Positions 10,088 to 25,100 of a DNA stretch of 64,000 nt are shown in pieces; within the stretch, counting starts at the first letter, position 1, and each line of letters opens with the position of its first letter. The stretch comes from Streptococcus oralis (GTDB lineage: Bacteria; Bacillota; Bacilli; Lactobacillales; Streptococcaceae): contig NZ_CP066059.1 of NCBI RefSeq assembly GCF_016127915.1, forward strand, positions 1,074,001 through 1,138,000. Reading direction: 5' to 3'. The translations under genes were made by a program, and so were the position numbers. The notes under the pieces were generated by a model. It was given only the letters and a program-made list of their open reading frames with translations. It did no database searches and was not told the DNA's origin.

Positions 10088-10116
10088 ATTATAAGAAAAA
10101 ATCGCCTTTTTATCAA
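10088..10116 (-). promoter_or_regulatory. Promoter of purA
   Basis: TTGATA (complement of 10111-10116), 17-base spacer, TATAAT (complement of 10088-10093), reading toward purA. No clear PurR box was recognised around it. Confidence 0.7.
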
Positions 10117-10244
10117 GAAGAAACAGTAGAAAAGATTTGGAAATTCTTTCATTTCTAAATACAAAAGCCTTTGATTATAAGCTAATTCTATATTTTTTAA
10201 AATATAACTATAACTATCGTTCGTAATTATGATATAGATGCTTC

Positions 10245-10481
10245 CTATTGGATGAGAGTTGTACCACCTTGCAGTAATTTATCTAGATATAGACGATAAG
10301 CTGTTCTAAAGTGATACAGAGAAAAGTCCCTATCACTTTTAATTTTAAATCGGATTAAGTAATATAGTAAAAACCGAAGATGAAGTGATTCCCACTCTGC
10401 ACAACTCTGGCCTAAAAAGGCATATTCTTGTTCAACTAGTTTCAAAAAGACAAATGCTCGGTCATAAAATTTCTGAAGCAT
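10245..10481 (-). CDS. comW: Competence regulator ComW
   Basis: A 78-residue protein matching pneumococcal ComW in length and pattern, including the FLLYYLIRF core and the RTAYRLYLDKLL C-terminal helix. ComW stabilises and activates the competence sigma factor ComX. Context agrees: in pneumococci comW lies just upstream of purA beyond the rrn operon. An AAGGGG box lies about 11 bases before the ATG. No convincing ComE direct repeat was seen in the 208-bp upstream gap, which holds only A/T-rich sequence and the tRNA operon terminator. Confidence 0.85.
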   Translation of the reverse strand: MLQKFYDRAFVFLKLVEQEYAFLGQSCAEWESLHLRFLLYYLIRFKIKSDRDFSLYHFRTAYRLYLDKLLQGGTTLIQ

Positions 10482-10653
10482 ATAAAAATTCCCCTTCTTA
10501 TTAGTAACACTAGTCTAACAAAAAAAGGAACTAAAAAAGCTTCAAATCCTATAAAAGAAGAATTTAAAGCTAAACTAACTAAAAATAAAATAAAGAGGCA
10601 ATTATAGATTTAAAAATTAAAATTTGAAATTTCAACAGTCCACTATATTAATA

Positions 10654-10680
10654 AATAAAAAAACGCTCAATTGAACGTTT
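10654..10680 (-). terminator. Terminator of the rRNA/tRNA operon
   Basis: AAACGTTC / GAGCGTTT inverted repeat followed by a run of seven Ts on the minus strand, directly after tRNA-Asn. Confidence 0.85.
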
Positions 10681-10689
10681 CGATCTATA

Positions 10690-10763
10690 CTCCGCCAGTA
10701 GGACTCGAACCTACGACATCATGATTAACAGTCATGCGCTACTACCAACTGAGCTATGGCGGA
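10690..10763 (-). tRNA. tRNA-Asn (GUU)
   Basis: A 74-base cloverleaf with a TCCGCCA/TGGCGGA acceptor stem, anticodon loop CTGTTAA (anticodon GTT) and T-loop GGTTCGAGTCC. It is identical to the plus-strand copy at 35964-36037. It is the last gene of the rRNA operon. Confidence 0.97.
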
Positions 10764-10768
10764 TAAAA

Positions 10769-10884
10769 GCTAAGCGACTTCCATATCTCACAGGGGGCAA
10801 CCCCCAACTACTTCCGGCGTTCTAGGGCTTAACTGCTGTGTTCGGCATGGGTACAGGTGTATCTCCTAGGCTATCGTCACTTAA
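10769..10884 (-). rRNA. 5S ribosomal RNA
   Basis: About 116 bases, with the conserved CCGAACACAGCAGTTAAG segment and terminal pairing of AAGTGAC-type and GTCGCTT-type ends. Third rRNA of the operon. Ends are approximate. Confidence 0.95.
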
Positions 10885-10960
10885 CTCTGAGTAATACCTA
10901 CTCAAAATTGAATATCTATCAAATCTCAAGAAAACCTTACACTTCGTATTCTCAGTTACT

Positions 10961-13860
<2,900 letters not shown>

Positions 13861-13982
13861 TATTTTCTGACCTTTCAGTCATAAACTCTTATTAATACTA
13901 CAGCGTTTCGGTTTATTTTCTTGTTACTATTTGATATAGATATTCAATTTTCAATGTGCATTACTTGGTGATCTCTCACCAA

Positions 13983-14055
13983 TGGAGCCTAGCGGGATCG
14001 AACCGCTGACCTCCTGCGTGCAAAGCAGGCGCTCTCCCAGCTGAGCTAAGGCCCC
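13983..14055 (-). tRNA. tRNA-Ala (UGC) in the 16S-23S spacer
   Basis: A 73-base cloverleaf with GGGGCCT/AGGCTCC acceptor stem and anticodon loop TTTGCAC (anticodon TGC). A single tRNA-Ala in the internal spacer is typical of streptococcal rrn operons. Confidence 0.97.
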
Positions 14056-14100
14056 ACAAGACCTCTCAAGACTAAACAAGACCAATGTGCAGTTCCTTAT

Positions 14101-15652
<1,552 letters not shown>

Positions 15653-15810
15653 AAAAGTTTGAGTTCTCACTCATTTCTGTCACTGACAGATTTATTGTTT
15701 TTTCATTGTTCAGTACTATAACCTCAGTTATAGTGCCCTGCACATTGGTTCGTCTTGTTCAGTTTTCAAAGGTCTTTGTCACTCATTCTCTCTCAAGCGA
15801 CAACTATATT

Positions 15811-15839
15811 AGTATATCACAGCCATCTGTCTCTGTCAA
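15811..15839 (-). promoter_or_regulatory. rRNA operon promoter
   Basis: Consensus TTGACA (complement of 15834-15839), 17-base spacer, TATACT (complement of 15811-15816), between tRNA-Glu and 16S. The 234-bp tRNA-Glu-16S gap otherwise holds only leader sequence. Confidence 0.85.
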
Positions 15840-15885
15840 CAGATTTTTTGAACTTTTTTCAAGTTTTTTTAACCGCAATACACCA

Positions 15886-15957
15886 TAGTCCGTACGGGAT
15901 TCGAACCCGTGTTACCGCCGTGAAAAGGCGGTGTCTTAACCCCTTGACCAACGGACC
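15886..15957 (-). tRNA. tRNA-Glu (UUC)
   Basis: A 72-base cloverleaf with GGTCCGT/ACGGACT acceptor stem and anticodon loop TTTTCAC (anticodon TTC). It lies upstream of the 16S gene with its own promoter. Identical to the plus-strand copy at 35887-35958. Confidence 0.97.
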
Positions 15958-15977
15958 TGAGCTTTTCAACTCTTTCT

Positions 15978-16005
15978 ATTATACCTACTTTTTTACCTTT
16001 GTCAA
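15978..16005 (-). promoter_or_regulatory. Promoter of tRNA-Glu / rRNA operon (distal)
   Basis: TTGACA (complement of 16000-16005), 16-base spacer, TATAAT (complement of 15978-15983), about 20 bases before tRNA-Glu. Confidence 0.85.
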
Positions 16006-16023
16006 GAACTTTTTTCAGTGAAG

Positions 16024-16287
16024 TTAATTTTTTCTTTTCTTCACTAACTTAACAACTGCTTCTGTTCGTGCAGTGTGAGGAAACATATCAACCGACTGGA
16101 TATACTGGAGATCATAGACTTTTACTAGTTTAACCAAATCTCGCGCCAAGGTCGAAACATTGCAGGATACATAGACCATTCTTTCTGGAACATAGGTCAG
16201 TATGGTATTCAACAGCTTATCATCTAAGCCTGTACGAGGAGGGTCGACTATCAGGGCATCTGCTCGGTAGCCATCACATTTGAACAA
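16024..16287 (-). pseudogene. 3' fragment of a 23S rRNA (uracil-5-)-methyltransferase (RlmD/TrmA family)
   Basis: About 84 recognisable residues from the C-terminus of a TrmA-family methyltransferase: the VDPPRTGLD motif, the [13 protein letters not shown] motif with the catalytic Cys, and [14 protein letters not shown] at the end. A full-length enzyme has about 450 residues, so the S-adenosylmethionine-binding part and the TRAM domain are missing. Homology starts within a few bases of the ftsH terminator, so a recombination joint probably lies near 16276-16287. The only start is a TTG inside the terminator T-run, without a ribosome-binding site. It lies in the slot that holds comX1 in S. pneumoniae. 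Confidence 0.85.
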
Positions 16288-16310
16288 AAAAAGAGAGGTC
16301 TAACCTCTCT
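16285..16310 (-). terminator. Terminator after ftsH
   Basis: AGAGAGGT / ACCTCTCT hairpin with a short loop, followed on the minus strand by seven Ts, directly after the ftsH stop. Confidence 0.9.
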
Positions 16311-16314
16311 AAAT

Positions 16315-18273
16315 TTATTTTTCTTCACTCATTTTTGATTTTACTTCATCATAAGATAGTGCATGAGATTCCTCTTCTACTGTCTCAGGCATTTTTCCTG
16401 TTTCGTAAAGAGATTTAATCTGTGTACTATCCAATGTTTCGTATTTCAACAATGCCTCTGCAATCAGTTTATGGGTTTCACGATTTGATTGAATAATCTC
16501 AGCTGCTTTATTTCGTGCTTCATTCAATAATGAACGAACTTCCTCATCAATCTCATAGGCTGTTTGTTCTGAAATTGATTTTTGAGGACTTTGTGCACCA
16601 AACATAGCATGATTTCCTTCGTATTGAACTGGGCCAAGTTTTTCACTCATACCATATTCAGTGACCATCGCACGCGCCATCTGTGTAGCTTGTTCAAAGT
16701 CATTGGAAGCTCCTGTAGTTTGGACATTAAAAATAATCTCTTCAGCTACACGACCACCCATCAAACCTGCCAATTGCTCTTTCATGTCTTCTTTAGATAG
16801 AAGCATTTGATCCTCTTTCGGAAGTGCAATCATGTAACCACCTGCACGTCCACGTGGTACAATGGTAACTTTATGAACAACACGGGCATTTGACAAGACT
16901 AAACCAACAATGGTATGTCCAGCCTCATGATAAGCAACCAATTCACGTTCTCTTTGTGATACTGTTTTATCTTTCTTAGATGGTCCAGCAATCACTCTGT
17001 CCTCTGCCTCATCAATATCTGAAGCATCAATGATTGATTTGTTGCGACGGGCTGCAACTAGGGCCGCTTCATTTAGAACATTTTCTAAGTCAGCTCCCAC
17101 AAAACCTGGAGTTTGTTGGGCAACTAGTTTCAAATCAACATCGTCTGCCAAAGGTTTATTTTTAGCGTGAACTTTCAAGATTGCTTCACGACCTTTAACA
17201 TCAGGGCGACCAACCAAGACTTTTCTATCGAAACGTCCTGGGCGGAGAAGAGCTGGATCTAGAACATCTGAACGGTTCGTCGCAGCGATAACGATGATTC
17301 CTTCATTTCCTTCAAAACCATCCATTTCAATCAAGAGTTGGTTCAAGGTTTGTTCACGTTCATCATTTCCTCCACCGAGGCCAACACCACGTTGGCGACC
17401 AACAGCATCAATTTCATCGATAAAGATGATAGCTGGTGCTGCTTTTTTGGCATCTTCAAAAAGAGAACGAACACGACTAGCTCCAACTCCGACAAACATT
17501 TCTACAAAGTCAGAACCTGAGATACTAAAGAATGGAACACCAGCTTCTCCGGCTACTGCCTTAGCAAGCAAAGTTTTACCTGTTCCCGGAGGTCCCTCCA
17601 AAAGAACACCCGCAGGAATGCGCGCACCAAGTTTTGTAAATCGTTTTGGATCTTTTAGGAATTCAACAACTTCTACTAATTCTTGTTTTTCTTCCTCGGC
17701 ACCAGCAACATCTGAGAACCGTACCTTGATATCTTCTTTGTTTGCAGCTTTGGCCTTGCTACGTCCAAAACTCATTGGATTTCGGCCACTATTTCCTCCC
17801 ATATTTCCCATCATAGAGAATAGGAAGAAGAAGAGAATAGCAAATGGCACAACAGAGACAAGGATATTGATCCACATACCGCTTGAACTCTCATGTTTGA
17901 CTGTTACTTCTGCCTGATGTTCAGAAGCAAGTTTTTGCAATTCTGAAACTGTTGAATCAGACGGAAGGATAGTACTTGAGAATCTTTCTACTGTTGTAGC
18001 TGTAGGAGGGAAAAATTGAATTCCTGTTTCTTCTTTACTAGTCTTAGGATTTTTATAAACACCAGATACTTCAATAATGCTACCATTTGGCTGATAGGTT
18101 AATTCTTTTACATTGTCTGCTGTAATTTCTTTTACCAATTCTGTATAGTTAATTTTTTCGCTTCGTCCAGCAGTATTTCCAGAGTAAAAATACTGGAATC
18201 CTGTTACGAGGAAGAAGATAATTAACAAGTATAGAAATGGATTTCTAACTAAACCATTATTTTGTTTTTTCAT
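16315..18273 (-). CDS. ftsH: ATP-dependent membrane zinc metalloprotease FtsH
   Basis: A 652-residue membrane protease that degrades misfolded membrane proteins and some regulators. Order of elements: N-terminal membrane helix (about 11-27), extracytoplasmic segment, second helix (about 134-155), AAA domain with Walker A GPPGTGKT (227-234), Walker [10 protein letters not shown], the second-region-of-homology sequence [19 protein letters not shown], then the zinc site H449-E-A-G-H453. It is the last gene of the run from rqcP through hpt and is followed by a strong terminator. Confidence 0.97.
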   Translation of the reverse strand: MKKQNNGLVRNPFLYLLIIFFLVTGFQYFYSGNTAGRSEKINYTELVKEITADNVKELTYQPNGSIIEVSGVYKNPKTSKEETGIQFFPPTATTVERFSSTILPSDSTVSELQKLASEHQAEVTVKHESSSGMWINILVSVVPFAILFFFLFSMMGNMGGNSGRNPMSFGRSKAKAANKEDIKVRFSDVAGAEEEKQELVEVVEFLKDPKRFTKLGARIPAGVLLEGPPGTGKTLLAKAVAGEAGVPFFSISGSDFVEMFVGVGASRVRSLFEDAKKAAPAIIFIDEIDAVGRQRGVGLGGGNDEREQTLNQLLIEMDGFEGNEGIIVIAATNRSDVLDPALLRPGRFDRKVLVGRPDVKGREAILKVHAKNKPLADDVDLKLVAQQTPGFVGADLENVLNEAALVAARRNKSIIDASDIDEAEDRVIAGPSKKDKTVSQRERELVAYHEAGHTIVGLVLSNARVVHKVTIVPRGRAGGYMIALPKEDQMLLSKEDMKEQLAGLMGGRVAEEIIFNVQTTGASNDFEQATQMARAMVTEYGMSEKLGPVQYEGNHAMFGAQSPQKSISEQTAYEIDEEVRSLLNEARNKAAEIIQSNRETHKLIAEALLKYETLDSTQIKSLYETGKMPETVEEESHALSYDEVKSKMSEEK

Positions 18274-18288
18274 TAAAGATAGATCTTT

Positions 18289-18831
18289 CTAATTTGAATA
18301 AACTTCTTCTTTCAATACTCCGACATAAGGAAGGTTACGATAATTTTCTTTATAATCTAGACCATAGCCTACTACAAACTCATTTGGAATAGTAAAACAA
18401 GTATAATCCGCCTCAATTTCAACAACGCGTCCATCTGGTTTGTCCAACAAAGTCGCGATTTTAACAGAAGCTGCTTCTCTTGCAATAAACATATCTCTCA
18501 AATTCTTCAAAGTTTGACCTGTATCGATGATATCCTCTACAAATAAGACATGTCTTCCTTTGATATCTTGAGTCACGTCTTGCTTGATATTGATGACACC
18601 ACTACTTGCTGTTCCACCATGGTAACTAGATACCATCATGAAGTCCATCTCAATATGCGTATCAATATGTTTGACCAATTCAGCCATAAAAGGAATCGAT
18701 CCTTTTAGAATTCCAATAAGAATTGGATTTTCCCCCTCATATTCTTTTGTTAATTGTGCACCTAGCTTTTTAGCTGCTTCTGTAATTTCATCATGTGAAA
18801 CGAGGATTTTTTTAATATCGTGTTCTAACAT
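18289..18831 (-). CDS. hpt: Hypoxanthine-guanine phosphoribosyltransferase
   Basis: A 180-residue purine salvage enzyme that transfers phosphoribose from PRPP to hypoxanthine or guanine. The PRPP loop [10 protein letters not shown] (about 99-108) and the base-binding region near the C-terminus ([20 protein letters not shown]) are typical. It is packed between tilS (four-base gap) and ftsH, an arrangement conserved in Firmicutes. Confidence 0.95.
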   Translation of the reverse strand: MLEHDIKKILVSHDEITEAAKKLGAQLTKEYEGENPILIGILKGSIPFMAELVKHIDTHIEMDFMMVSSYHGGTASSGVINIKQDVTQDIKGRHVLFVEDIIDTGQTLKNLRDMFIAREAASVKIATLLDKPDGRVVEIEADYTCFTIPNEFVVGYGLDYKENYRNLPYVGVLKEEVYSN

Positions 18832-18835
18832 CTTT

Positions 18836-20113
18836 TTACCTATCTATTTTTTCTATATAAAGTACAGTGTTCATTATATCATTTTTCGTGTTTTTACTCA
18901 AATCACTGGTCGCAATTCCTAAAATTGAGACAATTTCTCCAAATTGCTCAATAATAGGGATTGTTTTTCGTTTTTCAATAGGGATTTTCAAATCTATAAA
19001 TAAACGTCTCAGTTTCTTTCGATGACCATTTAGGATAATAATATCGCCAGGTTTTCGACATCTAATATGTACAGATGTTTCCCGTGAAACTGTTACTTTT
19101 TGAACAAAATCCCCTTCAATAGGGATACCAAAGGAAAATAAATAGCCCATATATCGAACTTGATTTTGATAGTGTAACACAAGTTCATCTTCCTTTTCAT
19201 CAGCCTGTGGACTGATTTTGCAAACTCGAAAATTCTGATACTCCTTTATCAATTCATAACCATTTTTAAGAGAATGACGATACTGGCTTTTAGTTGCTAA
19301 AATCTGTTGAAGTTCAGCAAACTGAGCCTTTGTCAGATTTAAGTCTGGAAATTGATTAAGATAGTTCTGGAGCAAGATTCCTTGAGTTTGTTGAGAGTAT
19401 GAAAATAGCTCATTCAAATCTTCCACATCAATTTGTTTAGAAAGCTCCGTTATTGTTGCTTGGTAATCTGAAATTTCCCTTCCTAAATCTAAAAGGGCGG
19501 ATTTAAGACGAGGATTTTCTTTTTCAAGTTCTGGTAAATACCTATTCCGAATGCGATTGCGAAAATAGGTACTTTCTTGATTTGTTTGATCTTCGAAGTG
19601 AACAATTGGTGGAAAATCCTTTTTATGAAAATACAACAAGGGACGGATGATTTCAATTCCATCAACTACTTGACTTTCTTTTATTCCTGTTAAATGACGT
19701 AGCCGACTTCCTCGAATCAAGCGCATCAAAATCGTTTCAACCTGATCATCTGCATGGTGGGCAGTAACCAAGGCAGTTGCTCCAACCTCTTTCATGATTT
19801 TCCTAAAAAAATCATAACGAAACTCTCGAGCACGCGCTTCTGAAAATTCTCCTGAAAAGCTTGTGATATAAATAGGAAGTTCAGCTGCATCAGCTAACTT
19901 CCTTAGTTCATTTTCCTCCCAGTCAGACTCACTTCTCTGCTTGTGATTGACATGTGCTACAATCAACTCAATTCCCAACTCATTTTGATAAGTAGACAAT
20001 AGATGGTATAAAAACATCGAATCCAGTCCACCAGATAGAGCTAATAAGACTTTCGAATGTTTTTTGAAATACTCTTTTCGGAGAAAATGATTTAAAAAAT
20101 CCTGGTCCCTCAT
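18836..20113 (-). CDS. tilS: tRNA(Ile)-lysidine synthase TilS
   Basis: A 425-residue PP-loop ATPase that modifies C34 of tRNA-Ile(CAU) to lysidine so it reads AUA. The N-terminal motif SGGLDS (27-32) is the ATP pyrophosphatase P-loop; [17 protein letters not shown] is the second family motif, and the C-terminal domain carries [10 protein letters not shown]. Start overlaps the end of the upstream serine-hydrolase-like gene by four bases. A one-mismatch parS-like palindrome lies inside it at 19076-19091. Confidence 0.95.
   Translation of the reverse strand: MRDQDFLNHFLRKEYFKKHSKVLLALSGGLDSMFLYHLLSTYQNELGIELIVAHVNHKQRSESDWEENELRKLADAAELPIYITSFSGEFSEARAREFRYDFFRKIMKEVGATALVTAHHADDQVETILMRLIRGSRLRHLTGIKESQVVDGIEIIRPLLYFHKKDFPPIVHFEDQTNQESTYFRNRIRNRYLPELEKENPRLKSALLDLGREISDYQATITELSKQIDVEDLNELFSYSQQTQGILLQNYLNQFPDLNLTKAQFAELQQILATKSQYRHSLKNGYELIKEYQNFRVCKISPQADEKEDELVLHYQNQVRYMGYLFSFGIPIEGDFVQKVTVSRETSVHIRCRKPGDIIILNGHRKKLRRLFIDLKIPIEKRKTIPIIEQFGEIVSILGIATSDLSKNTKNDIMNTVLYIEKIDR
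19076..19091. promoter_or_regulatory. Degenerate parS-like palindrome inside tilS
   Basis: TGTTTCCCGTGAAACT differs from the Firmicutes parS core GTTTCACGTGAAAC at one inner base. ParB is encoded about 11 kb away. Functional only if ParB tolerates the change. Confidence 0.45.
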
Positions 20114-21378
20114 TTTAGAACCTCATAGACATCCTTAGCTATCTTAGCAATAGTATCATAATCAGAATTTTTGGTGAAAATGGAAAGAACAAAAGGAGAA
20201 TCCGTATAAACAATGGCAGTGTCATGTTTAAACTCATCGGCATCTCCAATTTTATGAGCTACCTTAACCGAAACACCTTTTGCGATTCGTTGGTTGTCAA
20301 AATCAGTCTTACCTAGAGACTCTAAGACAAAACCATTCTGATTATAAATAGCTTCCATGACTTTTCCAGCCATTTTTGAAGAAGTTAGTTTATCATTCAC
20401 ATCCCAATCTTCGCCCATAATGGTGGACATTTTTTCTTTGAAAGCCCCGTCAGATTGATTGGTCACGTAATAACCTAAAATATTATGAGCAACATTATCA
20501 GACTCTTTTGTTACCTTGGTAATTAACTGTTGAAGACTGTATTCTTTGTTATCTTCTTTTTTAGGTAAGCTACCACTACCTTCTGGTTTATAGGACCCAG
20601 GGAAACTATTTACTTCTGAGATATACTTGAAGCTACTGTCCAGCGTATACTCTCCTTGATTTATCTTATCTTGAGCATAATAAAGATAGGCTAGTTTCAA
20701 GATGCTAGCTGCATAGAGTTTGCTGTCTTCATTCACCCCAGCCTCTTTACCTGTAGTCAGTTGTTTAACATAAATAGAATAATTTTCATTCTGATAATTG
20801 TTTGATAAAACTTCTTGAACCTTCTGGATGCGATTGTCTTCTTCTGAGGTGAACTCTTTTGATACCCACCCAACTTGATCGATATGAAGAAATTCTTGTC
20901 CCTCAGCAAAGAGAGTTCTATCCACCGTTACGCGTTGATAGGGAGAGAGGGATGAAGAAATTTCTTTAGTGTCATAAGGGCTGTTATAGATAACAAACCC
21001 CTGCTCCAACCATACTTGTCTATTTTGAGTTTGAACTTGACTTTGATCATAGACCAAACGCTTATCTGCAAGGATAAACTGGTGATTATCTAATTTAAAA
21101 ACAGGAACACCTTGTTTATTCAAACGCCATTCTACTATTTTAAAGGTGGTTCCAGGAGTCAATTTACCAGACTCTTTAACAAGATCCTCATTAGCATAGA
21201 CGGCTGTTTCTCCATATACCATTGGGGATTCCAGAGTTTCTTTATAGTAGAATCCATAATCAGACTCAGTTAGATAATAAATTTCTTGCGAAGAGTAAGG
21301 AAGCTGTTTTTCTGTGCTAACTACTCTTGAGGTTATGATAAAAGCAGGTAGCAATAAAACTACTAAGAACTTACGCAT
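20110..21378 (-). CDS. Exported serine-hydrolase (beta-lactamase-like fold) protein
   Basis: A 422-residue protein starting with an N-terminal hydrophobic signal ([17 protein letters not shown]). Residues about 30-180 look like two SH3-like repeats. The C-terminal half has the three motifs of penicillin-recognising serine enzymes: S225-I-L-K228 (SxxK), S293-D294-N295 (SDN) and H375-K-I-G378 in the KTG position. Pneumococci carry a homologue in the same divIC-tilS interval. A cell-wall role is more likely than antibiotic hydrolysis, because there is no class A Omega-loop signature I can identify. The substrate is unknown. Confidence 0.75.
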   Translation of the reverse strand: MRKFLVVLLLPAFIITSRVVSTEKQLPYSSQEIYYLTESDYGFYYKETLESPMVYGETAVYANEDLVKESGKLTPGTTFKIVEWRLNKQGVPVFKLDNHQFILADKRLVYDQSQVQTQNRQVWLEQGFVIYNSPYDTKEISSSLSPYQRVTVDRTLFAEGQEFLHIDQVGWVSKEFTSEEDNRIQKVQEVLSNNYQNENYSIYVKQLTTGKEAGVNEDSKLYAASILKLAYLYYAQDKINQGEYTLDSSFKYISEVNSFPGSYKPEGSGSLPKKEDNKEYSLQQLITKVTKESDNVAHNILGYYVTNQSDGAFKEKMSTIMGEDWDVNDKLTSSKMAGKVMEAIYNQNGFVLESLGKTDFDNQRIAKGVSVKVAHKIGDADEFKHDTAIVYTDSPFVLSIFTKNSDYDTIAKIAKDVYEVLK

Positions 21379-21493
21379 TCTTCTCTTCCCTTTCTTCTTG
21401 TAATCGTAATAAATGGTTTTTAGCTGCCAATTCCTCTAATTTTTCATCTGATAAACTTAGAAATTGCTCAACAACTTCCAATAAATTTTCCAT
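21371..21493 (-). CDS. Small conserved hypothetical protein (40 aa)
   Basis: A 40-residue acidic, helical protein, MENLLEVVEQF to [11 protein letters not shown] at 21493 is chosen because GAGGT lies eight bases upstream; the longer frame to 21571 only overlaps divIC. It begins five bases after divIC ends and overlaps the next gene by eight bases, so it is translationally embedded in the operon. Pneumococci have a small ORF in the same place. Function unknown. Confidence 0.7.
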   Translation of the reverse strand: MENLLEVVEQFLSLSDEKLEELAAKNHLLRLQEEREEKNA

Positions 21494-21497
21494 GACA

Positions 21498-21866
21498 TTA
21501 CCTCGGAAGCAAATCAGGAATTGTGTAAATTGCTTCTCGTTTCTTTGAGTAATAGTACTTGGCGCGTGCATACTTTGCTACATAGTCTTCATCTTTCAAC
21601 TTTGCAGCAAAGGCGGATTCCTTATCCTTTTCATCACTAAGAGTTTGGTACTGCTCTTTCAACTCTGTTAATTGCTGACGTCGTTGCAGTAACTGATCAT
21701 AGCTTTGGGCCAAGTTATAAGTTGGTAAAATAAACAACAAGATCATCAAAATAAGGACCCAACCCATAAAACGATTCCTCTTTTGTCTCTCCTTCATCAG
21801 GTAACGACGACGTTGATGTTCATTTTGAATAAAAGAATTATTCATCTGTACAATATTTTTAGACAT
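21498..21866 (-). CDS. divIC: Septum formation protein DivIC (FtsB-like)
   Basis: A 122-residue bitopic membrane protein: basic cytoplasmic N-terminus, one membrane helix (about 34-52), then an extracellular coiled coil ([18 protein letters not shown]) and the DivIC/FtsB end with [21 protein letters not shown]. It forms the FtsL-DivIC-DivIB subcomplex that regulates septal synthesis. It overlaps rqcP by eight bases, the conserved rqcP-divIC order. Confidence 0.92.
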   Translation of the reverse strand: MSKNIVQMNNSFIQNEHQRRRYLMKERQKRNRFMGWVLILMILLFILPTYNLAQSYDQLLQRRQQLTELKEQYQTLSDEKDKESAFAAKLKDEDYVAKYARAKYYYSKKREAIYTIPDLLPR

Positions 21867-22125
21867 TTTCTTCTACCCGTGTTTCGCTGAGAATTTCATA
21901 CATGCCTGCTGCATCTTCTTTTTTTGTACTATCTTTCATCTCCAGTACTTTAACAAGCAACAACTTATTTCCAAAGCGAATTTCAACTTGGTCATCAACT
22001 TTCAAATCCGTTGAACTTTTGGCCAAGATTCCATTCACCTTGATTCTACCTTTATCTGCTACTTCTTTTGCGACTGTGCGGCGCTTAATAATTCGTGATA
22101 CTTTTAAATACTTGTCCAATCTCAT
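21859..22125 (-). CDS. rqcP: S4-domain protein RqcP (YabO/Hsp15-like)
   Basis: An 88-residue S4 RNA-binding protein: [21 protein letters not shown], then GRIKVNG. In Bacillus the equivalent YabO (RqcP) binds the 50S subunit with RqcH during alanine tailing of stalled nascent chains. The assignment rests on size, the S4 fold and the mfd-rqcP-divIC order. A start codon with a GAGGTAAT box is present. Confidence 0.85.
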   Translation of the reverse strand: MRLDKYLKVSRIIKRRTVAKEVADKGRIKVNGILAKSSTDLKVDDQVEIRFGNKLLLVKVLEMKDSTKKEDAAGMYEILSETRVEENV

Positions 22126-22182
22126 TTTTATTACCTCAAATTATTATTGTACCATTTTTATTCTTTTTATAGAAGAAAAATG

Positions 22183-25100
22183 TTAAATGGGATTTGCTTC
22201 CTTTGATTCTTTTATCTCTAATAAACTTTCTCCAAAAATCAGCAAACCTTCTAAAATTTCATAATCTTTCTTGTTTCGGACATCAAATACAACTTCCATT
22301 AATCCCTTATTCTCAGCTATAGCTGCTTTTAAGTTCGTTGCAGATAAGGCTTTAAAATAATCTTGAGCCAAGAATAGTCGTTGAGTGACTTTTTCAAATT
22401 GAACTGTAATCTTGTTATCTTTTCTTTCCACACGTTCTACAAAGACCTTGTCCAAATATGACTTAACCAAACCAATCTCTAAAAGGTAGGCTACTACATC
22501 TGGGTATTCTCCAAAGCGATCCATCAATTCTTCTTGTAGTTCTTCATAGTTGACACGATTGTCAATTTGACGAATTTTCTTGTAAATTTCAATCTTATGT
22601 CGTTGGTCAGAAATATAAGTGTCAGGAAGATAAGCATCAATTTGTAAAATCAACTCAGCATTTCCTTTGGTTCTTTTATTACTATTACCCTTCCGTTTAG
22701 CAATAGCTTCTTCTAATAACTGTGAATACAATTCAAAACCAACAGAATCAATGAAACCTGATTGGGATTTTCCTAGGAGATTTCCTGCTCCACGAATAGA
22801 AAGATCTCGCATCGCAATCTTAAATCCTGAACCTAATTCTGTAAATCCCTTAATCGCTTCTAATCTCTTCTCAGAAACTTCACTGATTGATTTTTCTGGA
22901 CGATACATGAGATAGGCATAAGCAATACGATTACTACGACCGACTCTTCCTCTTAACTGATATAAGGTTGACAAACCCATATGGTCTGCATTTTCAATAA
23001 ATAAAGTATTGGCGTTCGGAATGTCAACTCCTGTTTCAATAATAGTAGTTGTCACCAAAATATCATATTGTCCTTCAATAAAGTCCAGTAGAGTATTTTC
23101 TAACTGAATTTCACTCATTTGTCCATGAACATACCCAATCGAAGCCTCTGGAATCAACTCCTGTAATTCTGAAACCTTCTGGTCAATCGTGTCAACTTTA
23201 TTGTAAAGATAGTAAACTTGACCTCCACGCTCCATTTCACGCAAAACAGCATCACGAATCACACTATCATTCTTCTCCAATACATAGGTTTGCACTGGAT
23301 AGCGATTAGTTGGAGGAGTTTCAATAACAGACAAATCTCTGATTCCCAGCATAGACATGTGGAGAGTACGAGGGATTGGTGTTGCTGTTAAGGTTAGAAC
23401 ATCTACTTGTTTTTTCAGTTCTTTCAAAGTTTCCTTATGCTTAACACCAAATCGTTGTTCCTCATCAATAATCATCAATCCCAAATCTGAAAACACAACA
23501 TCTTTTGACAAAACACGATGCGTTCCAATCAAAATATCGACTTGACCATTTTTTAATTTTTCAAGTGTCTCTGCCTGCTCTTTTTTACTTCTAAAGCGAC
23601 TCAACACATCAATATTAACTGCAAAATTTTGGAATCTTTCCTTAAAATTCGTATAGTGTTGTTGTGCTAAAACCGTCGTCGGAACCAGAACGACCACCTG
23701 TTTGTGATCATTGACCGCCTTAAAGGCTGCACGCATTGCAACCTCAGTCTTCCCAAAACCAACATCTCCAACTAGAAGTCGATCCATGGGATGGGAATCC
23801 TGCATATCTCTCTTAATTTCCTCAATACTACGAAGTTGATCATCCGTTTCAACATAAGGGAATGCATCATCAAAAGCATGTTGATCATCATCATCATTTG
23901 AGAAAGCAAAACCCTTCAACTGACTACGCTCAGAATACAATTTGATTAAATCGTCAGCTATATCCTCTACCTGGTTCTTAACTTTTTGCTTGGCCTTTTT
24001 GAAATGACCATCATTTAATTTATTGAGTTTAGGAGGTTTCCCATCACTTGAAACATATTTAGACAGTAAATGAATCTGTTCTACTGGGATGGAGATTTGA
24101 TCACCATTTTGGTATTGGACGCTGACATAATCACGGTGAATGCCTTGGATTTCAATTGTTTCGATTCCTAGATATTGGCCAATTCCATGGATATGGTGAA
24201 CAACGTAGTCCCCTTTTTCAAGTTCATTATAATCTTTTAATCGCTCTGCATTTGACGTATGTTGTCTTCGAAAACGACGTTTTAATTTCTTTTGAAAAAT
24301 CTCATGTTCAGTAATCAAGAGAATTTTTTCATCTACAAAATGAAAACCATGTCTTAGATTACCCTCAATCAAGTTTACAGATTCTTTACAGATACTTGAC
24401 TTATCTCTGAAATCCAATTTGATCTGATATTCCTCTAAAACATCCTCCAATGTTTTACTTCCCATTGAATTGCTAGACTGCAAAACAATGGTGTAGTCCA
24501 TTTTTTTGTATCGCTCAATTTCTTCTTTAAGAAATGAAAACTGATTGAAAAACTCCTGCATAGGATATTGATTAAATTGATAAATATGATCAAACTTGAG
24601 ATTTCCTAAACCCTTTTGAAGATTGGAGAAAAAGGTAACTGGACTTTGTTTTTTATAGGTTTGCTCTGTATCTGCAAAATACTGCATCTCAGAAAATGAT
24701 TTACTATTCTGTAAATCTTCTGTAAAGTATTGTGCTAATTCTCTTTCAAATGCTTCATACTGATTCATCAATTTTTGATAATCATCAAAGAATACTGGTG
24801 TATTTTTTTCAGTATAATCAAATATAGTCCATGTTTTTTCATAACATAAAGACAAAAACTTTCGACTATCTGAATGTACTTGTTTTTGATGAAAACTTGA
24901 CAAAATTTCTTCTAGATAGGATTTCAAAATCGGTGATAGAGTCTTCGAAATTTGCTTTTCTAAAGCTGACTGTCCTCGTTGATAATCTTTTTCTCTCAAA
25001 AGTATGTCGCTAGCTGGAAAGATAGTGAGGTTTGTCTGATTTTCTTTCGATAATTGTGTTTCGACTTCAAAAGTACGAATACCATCTACTTCATCACCAA

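Noticed and set aside
10205..10235. Minus-strand TACGAAC sequence resembling a cin-box between comW and purA
   Set aside because: Only six of eight positions fit, and purA has a normal vegetative promoter at 10088-10116.
17294..17917. A 207-codon plus-strand open frame opposite ftsH
   Set aside because: It is the complement of strongly conserved AAA-domain coding sequence, is rich in Ser/Pro, has no ribosome-binding site and no family resemblance.
18780..18800. TTTCATCATGTGAAAC near the hpt start, loosely similar to parS
   Set aside because: Too many mismatches in the CACGTG centre; kept out in favour of the three better sites.
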